This document shows, piece after piece, positions 6,687 through 14,729 of a stretch of 20,438 nucleotides of DNA. The translations under genes were made by a program, and so were the position numbers. Location: positions 145,952 to 166,389 of the forward strand of contig DKKL01000034.1 of the NCBI GenBank assembly GCA_002455255.1, written 5' to 3'. Position 1 is the stretch's first letter, and each line of letters begins with the position of its first letter. Below the pieces are notes generated by a model. It had not been told where the DNA came from, did no database searches, and saw only the letters and a list, made by a program, of their open reading frames with translations. Source of the DNA: Candidatus Tepidiaquacellales bacterium UBA6667 (GTDB lineage Bacteria; Bacteroidota; Ignavibacteria; Tepidaquicellales; Tepidaquicellaceae).

Positions 6687-6887
6687 ATGTTCAAGATTTT
6701 ATTTGTCATATTGCTAATTGTTCTGATATTTGCATTATTAATGTCAGGTATAATTATAAGAGTTTACAGGATGTTCAAACCAAAAACCGGAAATTACCAA
6801 AACACGCCACCGAAAACTCAAATCAAAAAGGAAATCAAAAATGATGACAGCAGAGTGATAGATGTTGATTATGAAGAAATAAAATGA
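6687..6887 (+). CDS. Small single-pass membrane protein (DUF4834-like)
   Basis: The 66-residue product has one strongly hydrophobic N-terminal helix (about 3-26, Leu/Ile/Val), then a basic RVYRMFKPK patch, which predicts a cytoplasmic tail. The tail is polar and ends in VIDVDYEEIK. Size, helix plus basic patch and the acidic DYEEI end resemble DUF4834 proteins of Bacteroidota, of unknown function; I make that match from memory. It starts 3 bases after the kinase stop and lies 16 bases before the GT9 gene, so it belongs to the same transcription unit. Confidence 0.7.
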   Translation: MFKILFVILLIVLIFALLMSGIIIRVYRMFKPKTGNYQNTPPKTQIKKEIKNDDSRVIDVDYEEIK

Positions 6888-6893
6888 TTAATC

Positions 6894-6897
6894 GGAG
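6894..6897 (+). promoter_or_regulatory. Shine-Dalgarno site of the GT9 gene
   Basis: GGAG lies 6 bases before the ATG at 6904. Most starts in this window lack such a site, so the few that have one (here, purQ and tatA) may be translated more independently. Confidence 0.6.
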
Positions 6898-6903
6898 AAT
6901 AAT

Positions 6904-7929
6904 ATGAAAGTAAAAAACATTCTGATAGTCAGACAACATAATCAGCTCGGTGATATGCTCTGTTCAGTTCCGCTGTTTGAAGCTATTAGAAATAAATATC
7001 CTGATGCCAATATAACTCTTGTTGCCTCACCTGTTAATTACGAAATTTTATTCAGTGATATAAATCCATACATAGATGATGTTATTATTTATAACAAAAA
7101 AAGCGGCAAAACAATTTATGATTTTATAAAAAAACTCAGAAGAAGAAAATATGATCTCGGGTTTGTCCCTTCTACTGTTTCGTTATCGCGAACTTCACAT
7201 ATAATAAATTTTTTATCCGGAGCAAAAAAGAGAATCGGTGTTAAAAGCATTGACGGGAAAAAAAATAAATCTGAATATTTATTAAATGTAAAAAAAGATT
7301 TTTTCTGGGATGAGAAAAAACTTCACCAGATAGAAAGAAATTTAGATATAGGAAGACTCGCCGGATGTGATATTGATGAAAACGAAAGAAAAATAAAAAT
7401 CCATTTATCGGAAGATGAATTGAAGTTTGCCGATAATTATATTTCAGAAAATTTTCCGGATAAAAACAAAATTATTATCGGTTTTCACGCGGGAGCCGGA
7501 AAGATTCCTAACAGATGGAGTTCCGAAAATTTTGCAGAGTTAATAACTTCCTTACATAAAAAATACAATAGTTATATTTTTATTACTTCAGGAACGATAG
7601 ATGCGGAAGTTACATCTAAAGTATCCGATTTGATTAAGTTACAAAATATTGAACATTTTATTCTTTCTAATACACCGGTCAGAAAGGTTGGAGCGGTAAT
7701 TAGTAAAAGTAATTTATTTATTACCAACGATACCGGTATAATGCATGTTGCCGGTGGTGTTGGTGCAAATGTTGTTTCACTTTTTGGTCCTACAAATGGG
7801 TTTGAATGGGCTCCAACCGGTGAAAATAACAAATATATTAAATCAGAATCCGGAGATATAAACGAAATTAGTGTTGATTTGGTATTTGATGAATGCAGTA
7901 AACTTATTAAAAAAATTTATAATTTATAA
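6904..7929 (+). CDS. Glycosyltransferase family 9 (heptosyltransferase-like)
   Basis: This 341-residue cytosolic enzyme is of the ADP-heptose:LPS heptosyltransferase family (GT9, GT-B fold), which adds sugars to the lipopolysaccharide core on the inner membrane face. The N-terminal domain opens with ILIVRQHNQLGDMLCSVP (6-23), where QLGD is the GT9 acceptor-site motif. The C-terminal donor domain has IIGFHAGAG (191-199) and the signature TNDTGIMHVAGG (274-285) followed by VSLFGPTN. Which sugar or core position it uses cannot be inferred. Together with lpxA near the right end it supports an outer membrane carrying lipopolysaccharide. Confidence 0.88.
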   Translation: MKVKNILIVRQHNQLGDMLCSVPLFEAIRNKYPDANITLVASPVNYEILFSDINPYIDDVIIYNKKSGKTIYDFIKKLRRRKYDLGFVPSTVSLSRTSHIINFLSGAKKRIGVKSIDGKKNKSEYLLNVKKDFFWDEKKLHQIERNLDIGRLAGCDIDENERKIKIHLSEDELKFADNYISENFPDKNKIIIGFHAGAGKIPNRWSSENFAELITSLHKKYNSYIFITSGTIDAEVTSKVSDLIKLQNIEHFILSNTPVRKVGAVISKSNLFITNDTGIMHVAGGVGANVVSLFGPTNGFEWAPTGENNKYIKSESGDINEISVDLVFDECSKLIKKIYNL

Positions 7930-7944
7930 TTAATTATTCAACAA

Positions 7945-9501
7945 ATGGTGATTAAAAATGGTATACTTGCAGCGATTGATATAGGGACTAATTCATTTCA
8001 CCTTGTTGTTGCAAAAGTCTTGGAGAATAATCATTTTAAAATATTAACAAGAGATAAGGAAGTCGTAAGATTAGGAACAGGTGCAAAGGATATGAAACAA
8101 TTATCAGCGGAAGCAATAGATAGAGCATTGAAAACGCTGAAGAGATTCAAAAAAATCGCAGATTCCTTTAATGCTAAAATAAGAGCTATTGCCACAAGTG
8201 CCACAAGAGAAGCAAGCAACAGAGAAGAATTTATTGACAAAGTTAAAAAAATAACCGGTATTGAAATTGAAGTAGTTTCAGGATATGAAGAAGCACGATT
8301 AATATATCTTGGAGTTTTACAGGCATTACCTGTATATGATAAAAGAATTCTTTTGTTTGATATTGGCGGAGGAAGCACGGAGTTTCTAATAGGAGAAAAA
8401 GGAAATATTCTTTTCGGAAACAGTATAAAGATTGGTGCTGTAAGACTTACATCAAGTTTTTTTCCGGAATTAAAAGCAAAGGAAAAACAAATAGAAGAAG
8501 CAAGAATTTATATCAAAGGTGCTATTAACCCAATTGTGAGAGCTATCAAAAACGAGAAAGTTGATATGGTTGTCGGAACATCCGGCACGGTTTCAAGCAT
8601 TGGAATGATGGTATATTCTGAATTCAAGAAAGATATTCCTGAAGAATTTAACCTGAATAATTATACATTTGACAGGGCATCATTGAACAAAGCAGTGAAA
8701 AGAATTTTAAAATCAGAGACAATTGAAGAAAGAAGAAACATTCCGGGACTTGACGAAAAAAGAGCGGATATAATAGTAGCAGGTTCTCTGATTTTAGAAC
8801 AAATTGTAAATGAACTTGAAATTCCTGCGGTAACTGTTTCAGGATATGCTTTAAGAGAAGGAATTTTGATGGATATGATTAATAAAGAGACTGGTGTTGA
8901 TAATCTGGGACATTTAAGTGATGTAAGATTTAAAAGTGTGATAAATCTTGCAAAGCTTTGTAATTTTGATAAAGAACATTCTCAGCAGGTAACAAAACTC
9001 GCTCTGAGAATTTTTGATTTCTTAAAATTAAAATTTGAACTTGATGAAAATGCAAAAGAATATCTTGAGGCAGCATCTATATTACATGACATAGGTTATC
9101 ATATAGCACATTCACAACATCACAAACATTCTTATTATTTAATTAGAAATACTGAATTACTCGGGTTTACCGACAACGAAATTGAAATTATTGCAAACAT
9201 AGCGAGATATCACAGGAAATCTCATCCAAAAGCAAAACATGAAGGTTATAACAAGTTAAATACCAAAGAACAGGATTTAGTAAAAAAATTATCAGGAATA
9301 TTGAGAGTTGCAGATGGATTAGACAGAGGTCATAAATCTCTCGTTAAAAATATAGATATAAATCTGAAAAATGGGGATTTAGATATTAAACTGATTGTTG
9401 ATGAAGGAGTATTCCCTGAGCTTGAAATATGGGGAGCGTCAAGAAGAAAAGAATTATTCGAAGAATGTTACAACTACAAATTAAATTTTTCTGTTGCATA
9501 A
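7945..9501 (+). CDS. Ppx/GppA exopolyphosphatase or pppGpp phosphatase with HD domain
   Basis: The 518-residue product matches the full two-part architecture of E. coli Ppx (513 residues). It has an ASKHA-fold catalytic half with AAIDIGTNSFHLVVA (9-23), SATREASN (85-92), the SGYEEARLIYLG segment (112-123) bearing the likely catalytic Glu, and the phosphate loop DIGGGSTE (139-146). A helical C-terminal HD-type domain follows, with LHDIGYHIAHS (380-390) and further histidines. Such enzymes remove terminal phosphates from polyphosphate or convert pppGpp to ppGpp; the two activities cannot be separated by sequence alone. The stop codon touches the ATG of holA (TAAATG), in the same frame. Confidence 0.9.
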   Translation: MVIKNGILAAIDIGTNSFHLVVAKVLENNHFKILTRDKEVVRLGTGAKDMKQLSAEAIDRALKTLKRFKKIADSFNAKIRAIATSATREASNREEFIDKVKKITGIEIEVVSGYEEARLIYLGVLQALPVYDKRILLFDIGGGSTEFLIGEKGNILFGNSIKIGAVRLTSSFFPELKAKEKQIEEARIYIKGAINPIVRAIKNEKVDMVVGTSGTVSSIGMMVYSEFKKDIPEEFNLNNYTFDRASLNKAVKRILKSETIEERRNIPGLDEKRADIIVAGSLILEQIVNELEIPAVTVSGYALREGILMDMINKETGVDNLGHLSDVRFKSVINLAKLCNFDKEHSQQVTKLALRIFDFLKLKFELDENAKEYLEAASILHDIGYHIAHSQHHKHSYYLIRNTELLGFTDNEIEIIANIARYHRKSHPKAKHEGYNKLNTKEQDLVKKLSGILRVADGLDRGHKSLVKNIDINLKNGDLDIKLIVDEGVFPELEIWGASRRKELFEECYNYKLNFSVA

Positions 9502-10542
9502 ATGGCAAAAACTGCGAATTATAAAATATCTTATACTAATTTTTTACAGGAAATTAAAAAAGGAAATATAAAAAATAATTATCTGATATTTTGCAATCAG
9601 AAAGTATTGTTAGATGAATTGATAGAAACACTCGGTACTGTTTTTATCGGCGAAAATTTTACCAAAAAAGATAATTTAAAAATATTTTATTCAGATGAAA
9701 ATGATATATTTTCATTATTAAATGAATGTTCAAATTTAGGATTTTTCACCGATAAGAAAATTGTGATTTATAAACTTGTAAAAAAACCCGGAATTTCCGG
9801 AATAAGGAAAAGTGATATAAAGCCACTTTTGGATTATTTTAATAATTATAATCCCGACACTATATTGATTTTAAATGAATTTAATGAAGAATACAAACCT
9901 GATTCATACTCTGATATTTTTCATAAAGATGTATTGTTTGCTGATTTAAATGAGTTTTCTGAAACCGCTTATAAAAACTGGCTAAAACACAAAATTGGTG
10001 ATTATAAAATAAGTGATGAAGATTTGGATTATTTTATGAAATTTATGAATGATTCATATGATGACGCAATAAGAGAAGTGGAGAAACTTAAGATTTATAC
10101 TATCGATAAAAAAGAAATAGAACGAAGCGATATAAACGAAAGTGCTGGTATATCAAGAGATTTTTCGGAATCTGAATTGATAAAGGCAATTTTAAACAAA
10201 GATACAGAAAAAGCACTTATGATATACAATTCATTAATATTAAGAAAAGATGTGGAAATATATTTATTAGTATTAATTTCTAATGCATTTATAATTTTAG
10301 CAAAATTACAGGATCCTGCATCAAAGAACCTGACCGGATTTAATCAGAAAAGAGCGCTAAAATTATGGTATGATAATGAACAATTATTACCGGATTACAA
10401 AAAATACCTGTCCCAAATTAATGAAATTAAATTAAACAACGCTTTTACCTATATTTATAAAACAGAGAAGTTATTTAAAACCGGTTCCCCCGAAAAGAGT
10501 ATCATTTTTTCGGAATTGATATTAAATTTGTGTAATTTATAA
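9502..10542 (+). CDS. holA: DNA polymerase III, delta subunit
   Basis: The delta subunit is the wrench of the clamp-loader complex and opens the sliding clamp during replication. The 346-residue length is typical. Weakly conserved family landmarks are present: an N-terminal YLIFCNQKVLLDEL segment (the usual Y-x-x-x-G-x-E region, with Gly replaced by Asn), a central acidic stretch, DDAIREVEKLKIYT around residue 190, and a helical collar domain ending in TGSPEKSIIFSELILNLCNL. HolA diverges fast, so identification rests on this overall pattern. It begins directly at the Ppx stop. The gene is strongly AT-rich. Confidence 0.8.
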   Translation: MAKTANYKISYTNFLQEIKKGNIKNNYLIFCNQKVLLDELIETLGTVFIGENFTKKDNLKIFYSDENDIFSLLNECSNLGFFTDKKIVIYKLVKKPGISGIRKSDIKPLLDYFNNYNPDTILILNEFNEEYKPDSYSDIFHKDVLFADLNEFSETAYKNWLKHKIGDYKISDEDLDYFMKFMNDSYDDAIREVEKLKIYTIDKKEIERSDINESAGISRDFSESELIKAILNKDTEKALMIYNSLILRKDVEIYLLVLISNAFIILAKLQDPASKNLTGFNQKRALKLWYDNEQLLPDYKKYLSQINEIKLNNAFTYIYKTEKLFKTGSPEKSIIFSELILNLCNL

Positions 10543-10601
10543 ACTCAATAAAAAACTATCGGAACAAAAAATACGTCTTTTAGTTAAACAAAATAGACAG
10601 A

Positions 10602-11204
10602 TTGTCTGATATAAAAAAAGATTATAAGAAGTTAACTGACGAAGAGTTAATATTTAAGTTTCAGCAAGAAGATATTTCTGCATTTAATGAAATTGTAATA
10701 AGATACAAAGACAAATTAGTTAATTTCTTATTCAGATACACGGGGAGCAGGGATGAATCCGAAGATTTAGCACAGGATACATTTTTGAAATTATACAGAT
10801 CCAAGCACCTTTACAAAGAAATAGCGAAGTTCTCAACCTGGTTCTATACTATAGCAATTAATATCGCAAAAACCAGTTTAAGAAAAAAGAACAGATATAA
10901 TTCGATTTCATTAAGTGATTTTGACCCTGAAAATGATAAGGATTTTGATTTAATTGATGATGGTGTAATCTCTCCGGAGGTTAGTGCAAATTCGATGACA
11001 GAAAACGAACATATTCAGAAAGCAATAAATTCATTAAGTGAAAAATTCAGAGAAGTTATTGTAATGCGTGATGTTGAAGATCTTGAATATGAAGAAATTG
11101 CAAAAATAACAAACTTGCCTTTGGGGACTGTTAAATCAAGAATTAACAGAGGCAGAGAAAAACTAAAAGAGTTGTTAAGTGATATATATAAACCTAACGA
11201 TTAA
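10602..11204 (+). CDS. ECF-type RNA polymerase sigma factor
   Basis: The 200-residue product has the two-domain ECF layout. Sigma-2 spans about 15-95 and includes the core-binding motif EDLAQDTFLKLYR (54-66) and the -10 recognition helix with FSTWFYTIAINIAK (77-90). A linker of about 40 acidic residues leads to sigma-4 (136-190) with EEIAKITNLPLGTVKSR (164-180) as the helix-turn-helix that reads the -35 element. No C-terminal extra domain is present. TTG at 10602 is the only standard start: TAG lies seven codons upstream and the next Met is in the linker. A probable anti-sigma gene follows after 39 bases. The regulon cannot be inferred. Confidence 0.93.
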   Translation: MSDIKKDYKKLTDEELIFKFQQEDISAFNEIVIRYKDKLVNFLFRYTGSRDESEDLAQDTFLKLYRSKHLYKEIAKFSTWFYTIAINIAKTSLRKKNRYNSISLSDFDPENDKDFDLIDDGVISPEVSANSMTENEHIQKAINSLSEKFREVIVMRDVEDLEYEEIAKITNLPLGTVKSRINRGREKLKELLSDIYKPND

Positions 11205-11243
11205 CTAAAAAAAATTTTATAGAAAAATTAATACAGATTTAAG

Positions 11244-12113
11244 TTGAATAATCACGAAGAAGAAAAATACTTAGAGATACGGGAAAAATTACGCAATTTA
11301 CCTAAAGTAACCGCAAGTGATAATTTCGTAACAAGACTGCAACACAGTATTAATACCCTTGATGCAGAGCTTGTAAGTACCACAATTCACAATCAAAACG
11401 TAGAAAAAATTGAAAAAGGATTTTTCTCAAGATTTTTTGGAGAAAACCGTAATCCATGGTTAGTTCCATCTTTGGGATTTACTGTTTTGATTTTCTTAAT
11501 TTTAATTGCTGTGTATAGCTATAATATTTCTTCTACTAACGAAACTGCAACAACTCAAATCAACTCTACTGCTCCTGAAAATTTATCTCAACAAAACAAT
11601 ACACCAAGTAAAACAAATACTGAGAATAATCAAAGTCTGACAACCGGTAGTAATAATTCAAACCAAAAAAATCAAACTCCAACCGGTTCTACTGATTCAC
11701 AAAAAGATACTGAAACTATTGCTTCGCTTGATATAGAAACTAAAAAAGGCAGTATTGACAGTTACAGCAGCAAAGGACCTTCTGAGAAAAAAGTTTCTTC
11801 TGACCAAAACTTTGGAAATGAATCCGGAAATTTCAAATCAGCTGTTAAACCGAATATTCTTAGTGAAACTTCAATTTCTGATAATCTTAAAGATTCCAAA
11901 CCGGATTCAAAAAAAGAATCTATGATGTCTCCATCAAAAAAGAAATCTTCTGTTAATGAAACAAACAAAGAAGAAAAACCTTATGACGATGGAGGAGGTT
12001 TATCACTTGATGATCTCAAAAAGACCACTTCAAATTCTTCAAGGAATATTAAAACTGTCAATTCTATTGATAAATCTACATTAGAGAGAATATCAGAAGA
12101 ATTGAATAAGTAA
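11244..12113 (+). CDS. Probable anti-sigma factor, single-pass membrane protein without zinc motif
   Basis: I recognise no family in this 289-residue protein; the role is inferred from position directly after the ECF sigma gene and from topology. The cytoplasmic N-terminus (1-70) is helical and charged, with an EIREKLRNLP segment that could wrap a sigma factor. One transmembrane helix follows (72-92). The remaining roughly 195 residues are predicted periplasmic and disordered, rich in Ser, Thr, Asn, Gln and Lys, with a short GGGLSLDDL segment near the end. The His-x3-Cys-x2-Cys zinc-binding motif of common anti-sigma domains is absent and the protein contains no cysteine that I can find. The start is TTG, bounded by an in-frame TAA five codons upstream. 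It could also be an unrelated envelope protein. Confidence 0.6.
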   Translation: MNNHEEEKYLEIREKLRNLPKVTASDNFVTRLQHSINTLDAELVSTTIHNQNVEKIEKGFFSRFFGENRNPWLVPSLGFTVLIFLILIAVYSYNISSTNETATTQINSTAPENLSQQNNTPSKTNTENNQSLTTGSNNSNQKNQTPTGSTDSQKDTETIASLDIETKKGSIDSYSSKGPSEKKVSSDQNFGNESGNFKSAVKPNILSETSISDNLKDSKPDSKKESMMSPSKKKSSVNETNKEEKPYDDGGGLSLDDLKKTTSNSSRNIKTVNSIDKSTLERISEELNK

Positions 12114-12184
12114 AATTAATTCAATTTAATTATTCCTGCCGATTAAGTAAATTAAACCAATCTTAAGCAAATCTATCTAACATA

Positions 12185-12451
12185 ATGTTATTTACGGCTA
12201 ATGTTGTTATAAAACTGCGAGAATCAATTTTAGATCCGCAAGGAAAAACCATTGAAAACTCACTGAAATCAATCGGGTTTCATGCGATATTGGAAACAAG
12301 AATCGGAAAATTCATAGAATTAAAAATTGATGCTGAAAACGAAGAAGATGCAAGAATCATTGTTGAAAATGCCTGTGAAAAACTTCTCGCAAATCCTGTG
12401 ATGGAAAATTATACATACACACTCGAAAAACATTCAAAGGAGATTGCATAA
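12185..12451 (+). CDS. purS: Phosphoribosylformylglycinamidine synthase, PurS subunit
   Basis: PurS is the small structural subunit that joins PurQ and PurL into FGAM synthase, step four of de novo purine synthesis. The 88-residue protein shows the family pattern: an opening beta strand FTANVVIKLRESILDPQGKT (3-22), a helix with IENSLKSIGF, then an FIELKID strand and a closing helix with CEKLLANPVMENYTY. It is slightly longer than the usual 80-85 residues. purQ follows with no intervening base and in the same frame. The 71-base gap before it shows no recognisable riboswitch or terminator. Confidence 0.92.
   Translation: MLFTANVVIKLRESILDPQGKTIENSLKSIGFHAILETRIGKFIELKIDAENEEDARIIVENACEKLLANPVMENYTYTLEKHSKEIA
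12437..12442 (+). promoter_or_regulatory. Shine-Dalgarno site inside purS that supports the TTG start of purQ
   Basis: AAGGAG ends 9 bases before TTG at 12452. This fixes the purQ start directly at the purS stop codon and means the site is translated as part of purS. Confidence 0.65.
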
Positions 12452-13120
12452 TTGATTGCAAAAGTTGGCGTTGTTGTTTTTCCGGGATCTAACTGTGACC
12501 ATGATGCATATTATGTATGCAAAAATCTAATTAATGTTGATACGAAATTTCTTTGGCATAAAGATACTTCTATTGAAGACAGAAATATTATTATAATACC
12601 TGGCGGATTTAGTTATGGAGATTATTTAAGGTGTGGGGCTATTGCGAGATTTTCAGGAATCATGCCGGAAGTTATAAGGTTTGCAAATAACGGTGGAATT
12701 GTTATAGGAATTTGCAATGGGTTTCAGATTTTATGCGAGGCAGGTCTTTTACCGGGGGCTTTACTGAGGAACAATAATCTAAAATTTGTCTGCGATACTG
12801 TTTCATTGAAAGTAGAAAATAATAAAAGTATTTTTACCGGACTTTATGATATTAAAGAAGACATTAAAATTCCGATTGCTCACGGTGAAGGAAATTTTTA
12901 TTGTGATGAAAATGTGCATACCGATTTGTTAAGTAAAAATCAGATTTTATTCAGATATAACAATAACCCGAACGGTTCACTTGATGACATTGCGGGAATT
13001 CAGAATGAAAAAAGGAATGTGATGGGAATGATGCCCCATCCTGAAAGAGCATCAGATATTACTCTCGGGCTGACAGACGGTTATAAACTGTTTAAGTCTG
13101 TAGTAGAGAGCGTTGTATAA
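12452..13120 (+). CDS. purQ: Phosphoribosylformylglycinamidine synthase, PurQ glutaminase subunit
   Basis: PurQ hydrolyses glutamine and channels ammonia to PurL for FGAM synthesis. The 222-residue class I amidotransferase has VVVFPGSNCDHD (7-18), the GGFSYGDYLRCGAIAR segment (51-66), the nucleophile Cys88 in GICNGFQIL (86-94), HGEGNF (144-149) and the catalytic His196/Glu198 pair in MPHPERA (194-200). The start is TTG directly after the purS TAA; the next Met (71) would delete the N-terminal strand. Its partner purL is not in the window, so the complex must be completed from elsewhere in the genome. Confidence 0.95.
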   Translation: MIAKVGVVVFPGSNCDHDAYYVCKNLINVDTKFLWHKDTSIEDRNIIIIPGGFSYGDYLRCGAIARFSGIMPEVIRFANNGGIVIGICNGFQILCEAGLLPGALLRNNNLKFVCDTVSLKVENNKSIFTGLYDIKEDIKIPIAHGEGNFYCDENVHTDLLSKNQILFRYNNNPNGSLDDIAGIQNEKRNVMGMMPHPERASDITLGLTDGYKLFKSVVESVV

Positions 13121-13128
13121 AAATAATA

Positions 13129-13134
13129 AAGGAG
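13129..13134 (+). promoter_or_regulatory. Strong Shine-Dalgarno site of tatA
   Basis: AAGGAG lies 7 bases before ATG at 13142, the best ribosome-binding site seen in the window. It is consistent with the need to make TatA in excess over other Tat components. Confidence 0.7.
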
Positions 13135-13141
13135 TAATAAA

Positions 13142-13330
13142 ATGTTTGGATTAGGAACACCTGAAATAATTTTGATAGTAATTGTTATTCTTGTTTTGTT
13201 TGGAGCAAAAAAAATTCCTGAACTTATGCAGGGATTAGGAAAAGGTGTGAAAGAGTTTAAAAAAGCTACCACTGATATTGAAAAGGATATAAACAGTTCA
13301 ACAACAGATGATACAAAACCGAAATCTTAA
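13142..13330 (+). CDS. tatA: Twin-arginine translocase subunit TatA/E
   Basis: TatA forms the membrane-weakening ring through which folded proteins pass the cytoplasmic membrane. The 62-residue protein has the short N-terminal transmembrane helix (about 6-20) preceded by FGLGTPE, the hinge LFGAKKIPEL (19-28), an amphipathic helix with GLGKGVKEFKKA (31-42) and a short charged tail. No TatB-like long extension is present. The gene overlaps the start of gatA by 23 bases in a different frame. A likely Tat substrate, the PhoX-like protein, is encoded downstream on the opposite strand. Confidence 0.94.
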   Translation: MFGLGTPEIILIVIVILVLFGAKKIPELMQGLGKGVKEFKKATTDIEKDINSSTTDDTKPKS

Positions 13331-14729
13331 TGAAATTCAAAAAGAATTAAATTCCGGAAAGTTATTATTAGTTGATGCTGTAAAATACTATCTTGATAAA
13401 ATTTCATCTCAAAAACATCTTAATGTTTTCATTTCTGTATTTGAAAATGATGCGTTAACCCGTGCCGAAGAAATTCAAAAAAAAATAAATTCTGGAACAG
13501 CCGGGAAACTTGCAGGTCTTGTTATATCTGTTAAAGACGTTATAACTATTAAAGATAAATTGCATACCTGCGGTTCTAAAATTCTTTCCAATTATACTTC
13601 GGTTTATAATGCTACTGTGATTGAGAGGTTAATCTCTGAAGATGCAATAATAATCGGAAAAGTAAATTGTGATGAATTTGCTATGGGTTCATCAAATGAA
13701 AACTCATATTTTGGTGCTGTCTTAAATCCTGTTGATAATTCAAGAGTTCCGGGTGGTTCATCCGGTGGGAGTGCTGTTTCAGTTGCAGCGGATATGTGTA
13801 TGGTTTCACTCGGTTCTGAAACCGGGGGTTCTATTCGCCAACCTGCTTCATTCTGTGGAATTACCGGATTGAAAGCTACATACGGTAGAATTTCGAGATT
13901 TGGATTAACAGCATTTGCATCATCATTTGATTCTATAGGTATCTTTGGAAAAAATGATTATGACATTGCGGCAGTTCTTGAGGTTATCTCCGGAGAAGAT
14001 GAATATGATTCTACTTCTGCAAAAGAAAAAGTACCGGAATTTACAGTTGAAACAGGAAATAACATCAAACCGGGTGAAATAATATTTGGTTATGCTAAAG
14101 AATATTTTGAAGATGGACTAAATGAAGAAATTAAAAACGGAATTCTCAAAAAAATTGAATTTTTAAAAAACAAAGGTTTTGAGGTAAAAGAAATATCGCT
14201 TCCTCATTCTAAATATGTTATACAAACTTATTATATTTTGACTTCCGCAGAAGCCTCTAGCAATCTTGCAAGATATGACGGTGTGAGATTTGGCTTTAAA
14301 AGTGAAAATCATTCTAACCTTGAAGAAATGTATGTGAATACAAGAAGTGAAGGATTTGGGGCTGAAGTGAAACGAAGGATAATGCTCGGCACTTATGTTT
14401 TATCTTCAGGATATTATGATGCATATTATAAAAAAGGGCAAAAGATGAGAAGAAAGATAACAGAAGATTTTGAAAATGCTTTTAAAGAAGTTGATTACAT
14501 AATATCCCCAACAACTCCAACAACTGCGTTTAAACTCGGTGAGAAAAACGATGACCCGCTTGCTATGTATCTGAATGATATATATACCGCATCTGTAAAC
14601 TTAGCTGCTATACCTGCTATCTCTGTTCCTGCCGGAAATGATTCAAATGGTTTGCCTTTTGGGATTCAAATTATGGGTAAAAAATTTGATGAAGCAGGAT
14701 TATTAAAAGTATCAAAACTTTTTATTTAA
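13308..14729 (+). CDS. gatA: Glutamyl/aspartyl-tRNA amidotransferase subunit A
   Basis: GatA supplies ammonia from glutamine so that GatCAB converts Glu-tRNA(Gln) and/or Asp-tRNA(Asn) to the amidated form. The 473-residue amidase-signature protein has the complete triad: Lys76 in SVKDVI (74-79), cis-Ser in PGGSSGGSA (148-156) and nucleophile Ser175 in SETGGSIRQPA (170-180), plus SPTTPTTAF near the C-terminus. ATG at 13308 lies within tatA (23-base overlap) and no later in-frame ATG leaves the domain whole. The protein ends at GLLKVSKLFI, about 15 residues before the usual end of the last GatA helix. That stop lies inside the end of the convergent PhoX-like gene. gatB and gatC are not in the window. 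Confidence 0.93.
   Translation: MIQNRNLNEIQKELNSGKLLLVDAVKYYLDKISSQKHLNVFISVFENDALTRAEEIQKKINSGTAGKLAGLVISVKDVITIKDKLHTCGSKILSNYTSVYNATVIERLISEDAIIIGKVNCDEFAMGSSNENSYFGAVLNPVDNSRVPGGSSGGSAVSVAADMCMVSLGSETGGSIRQPASFCGITGLKATYGRISRFGLTAFASSFDSIGIFGKNDYDIAAVLEVISGEDEYDSTSAKEKVPEFTVETGNNIKPGEIIFGYAKEYFEDGLNEEIKNGILKKIEFLKNKGFEVKEISLPHSKYVIQTYYILTSAEASSNLARYDGVRFGFKSENHSNLEEMYVNTRSEGFGAEVKRRIMLGTYVLSSGYYDAYYKKGQKMRRKITEDFENAFKEVDYIISPTTPTTAFKLGEKNDDPLAMYLNDIYTASVNLAAIPAISVPAGNDSNGLPFGIQIMGKKFDEAGLLKVSKLFI

Noticed and set aside
8031..8378. Minus-strand open frame of 115 codons antisense to the Ppx/GppA gene
   Set aside because: It overlaps the conserved catalytic half of Ppx/GppA, has a low-information Leu/Ser/Ile-rich translation and no promoter or partner.
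12114..12184. A purine-responsive riboswitch before purS
   Set aside because: Only 71 AT-rich bases lie between the genes and none of the paired or conserved loop sequences of purine riboswitches are visible.
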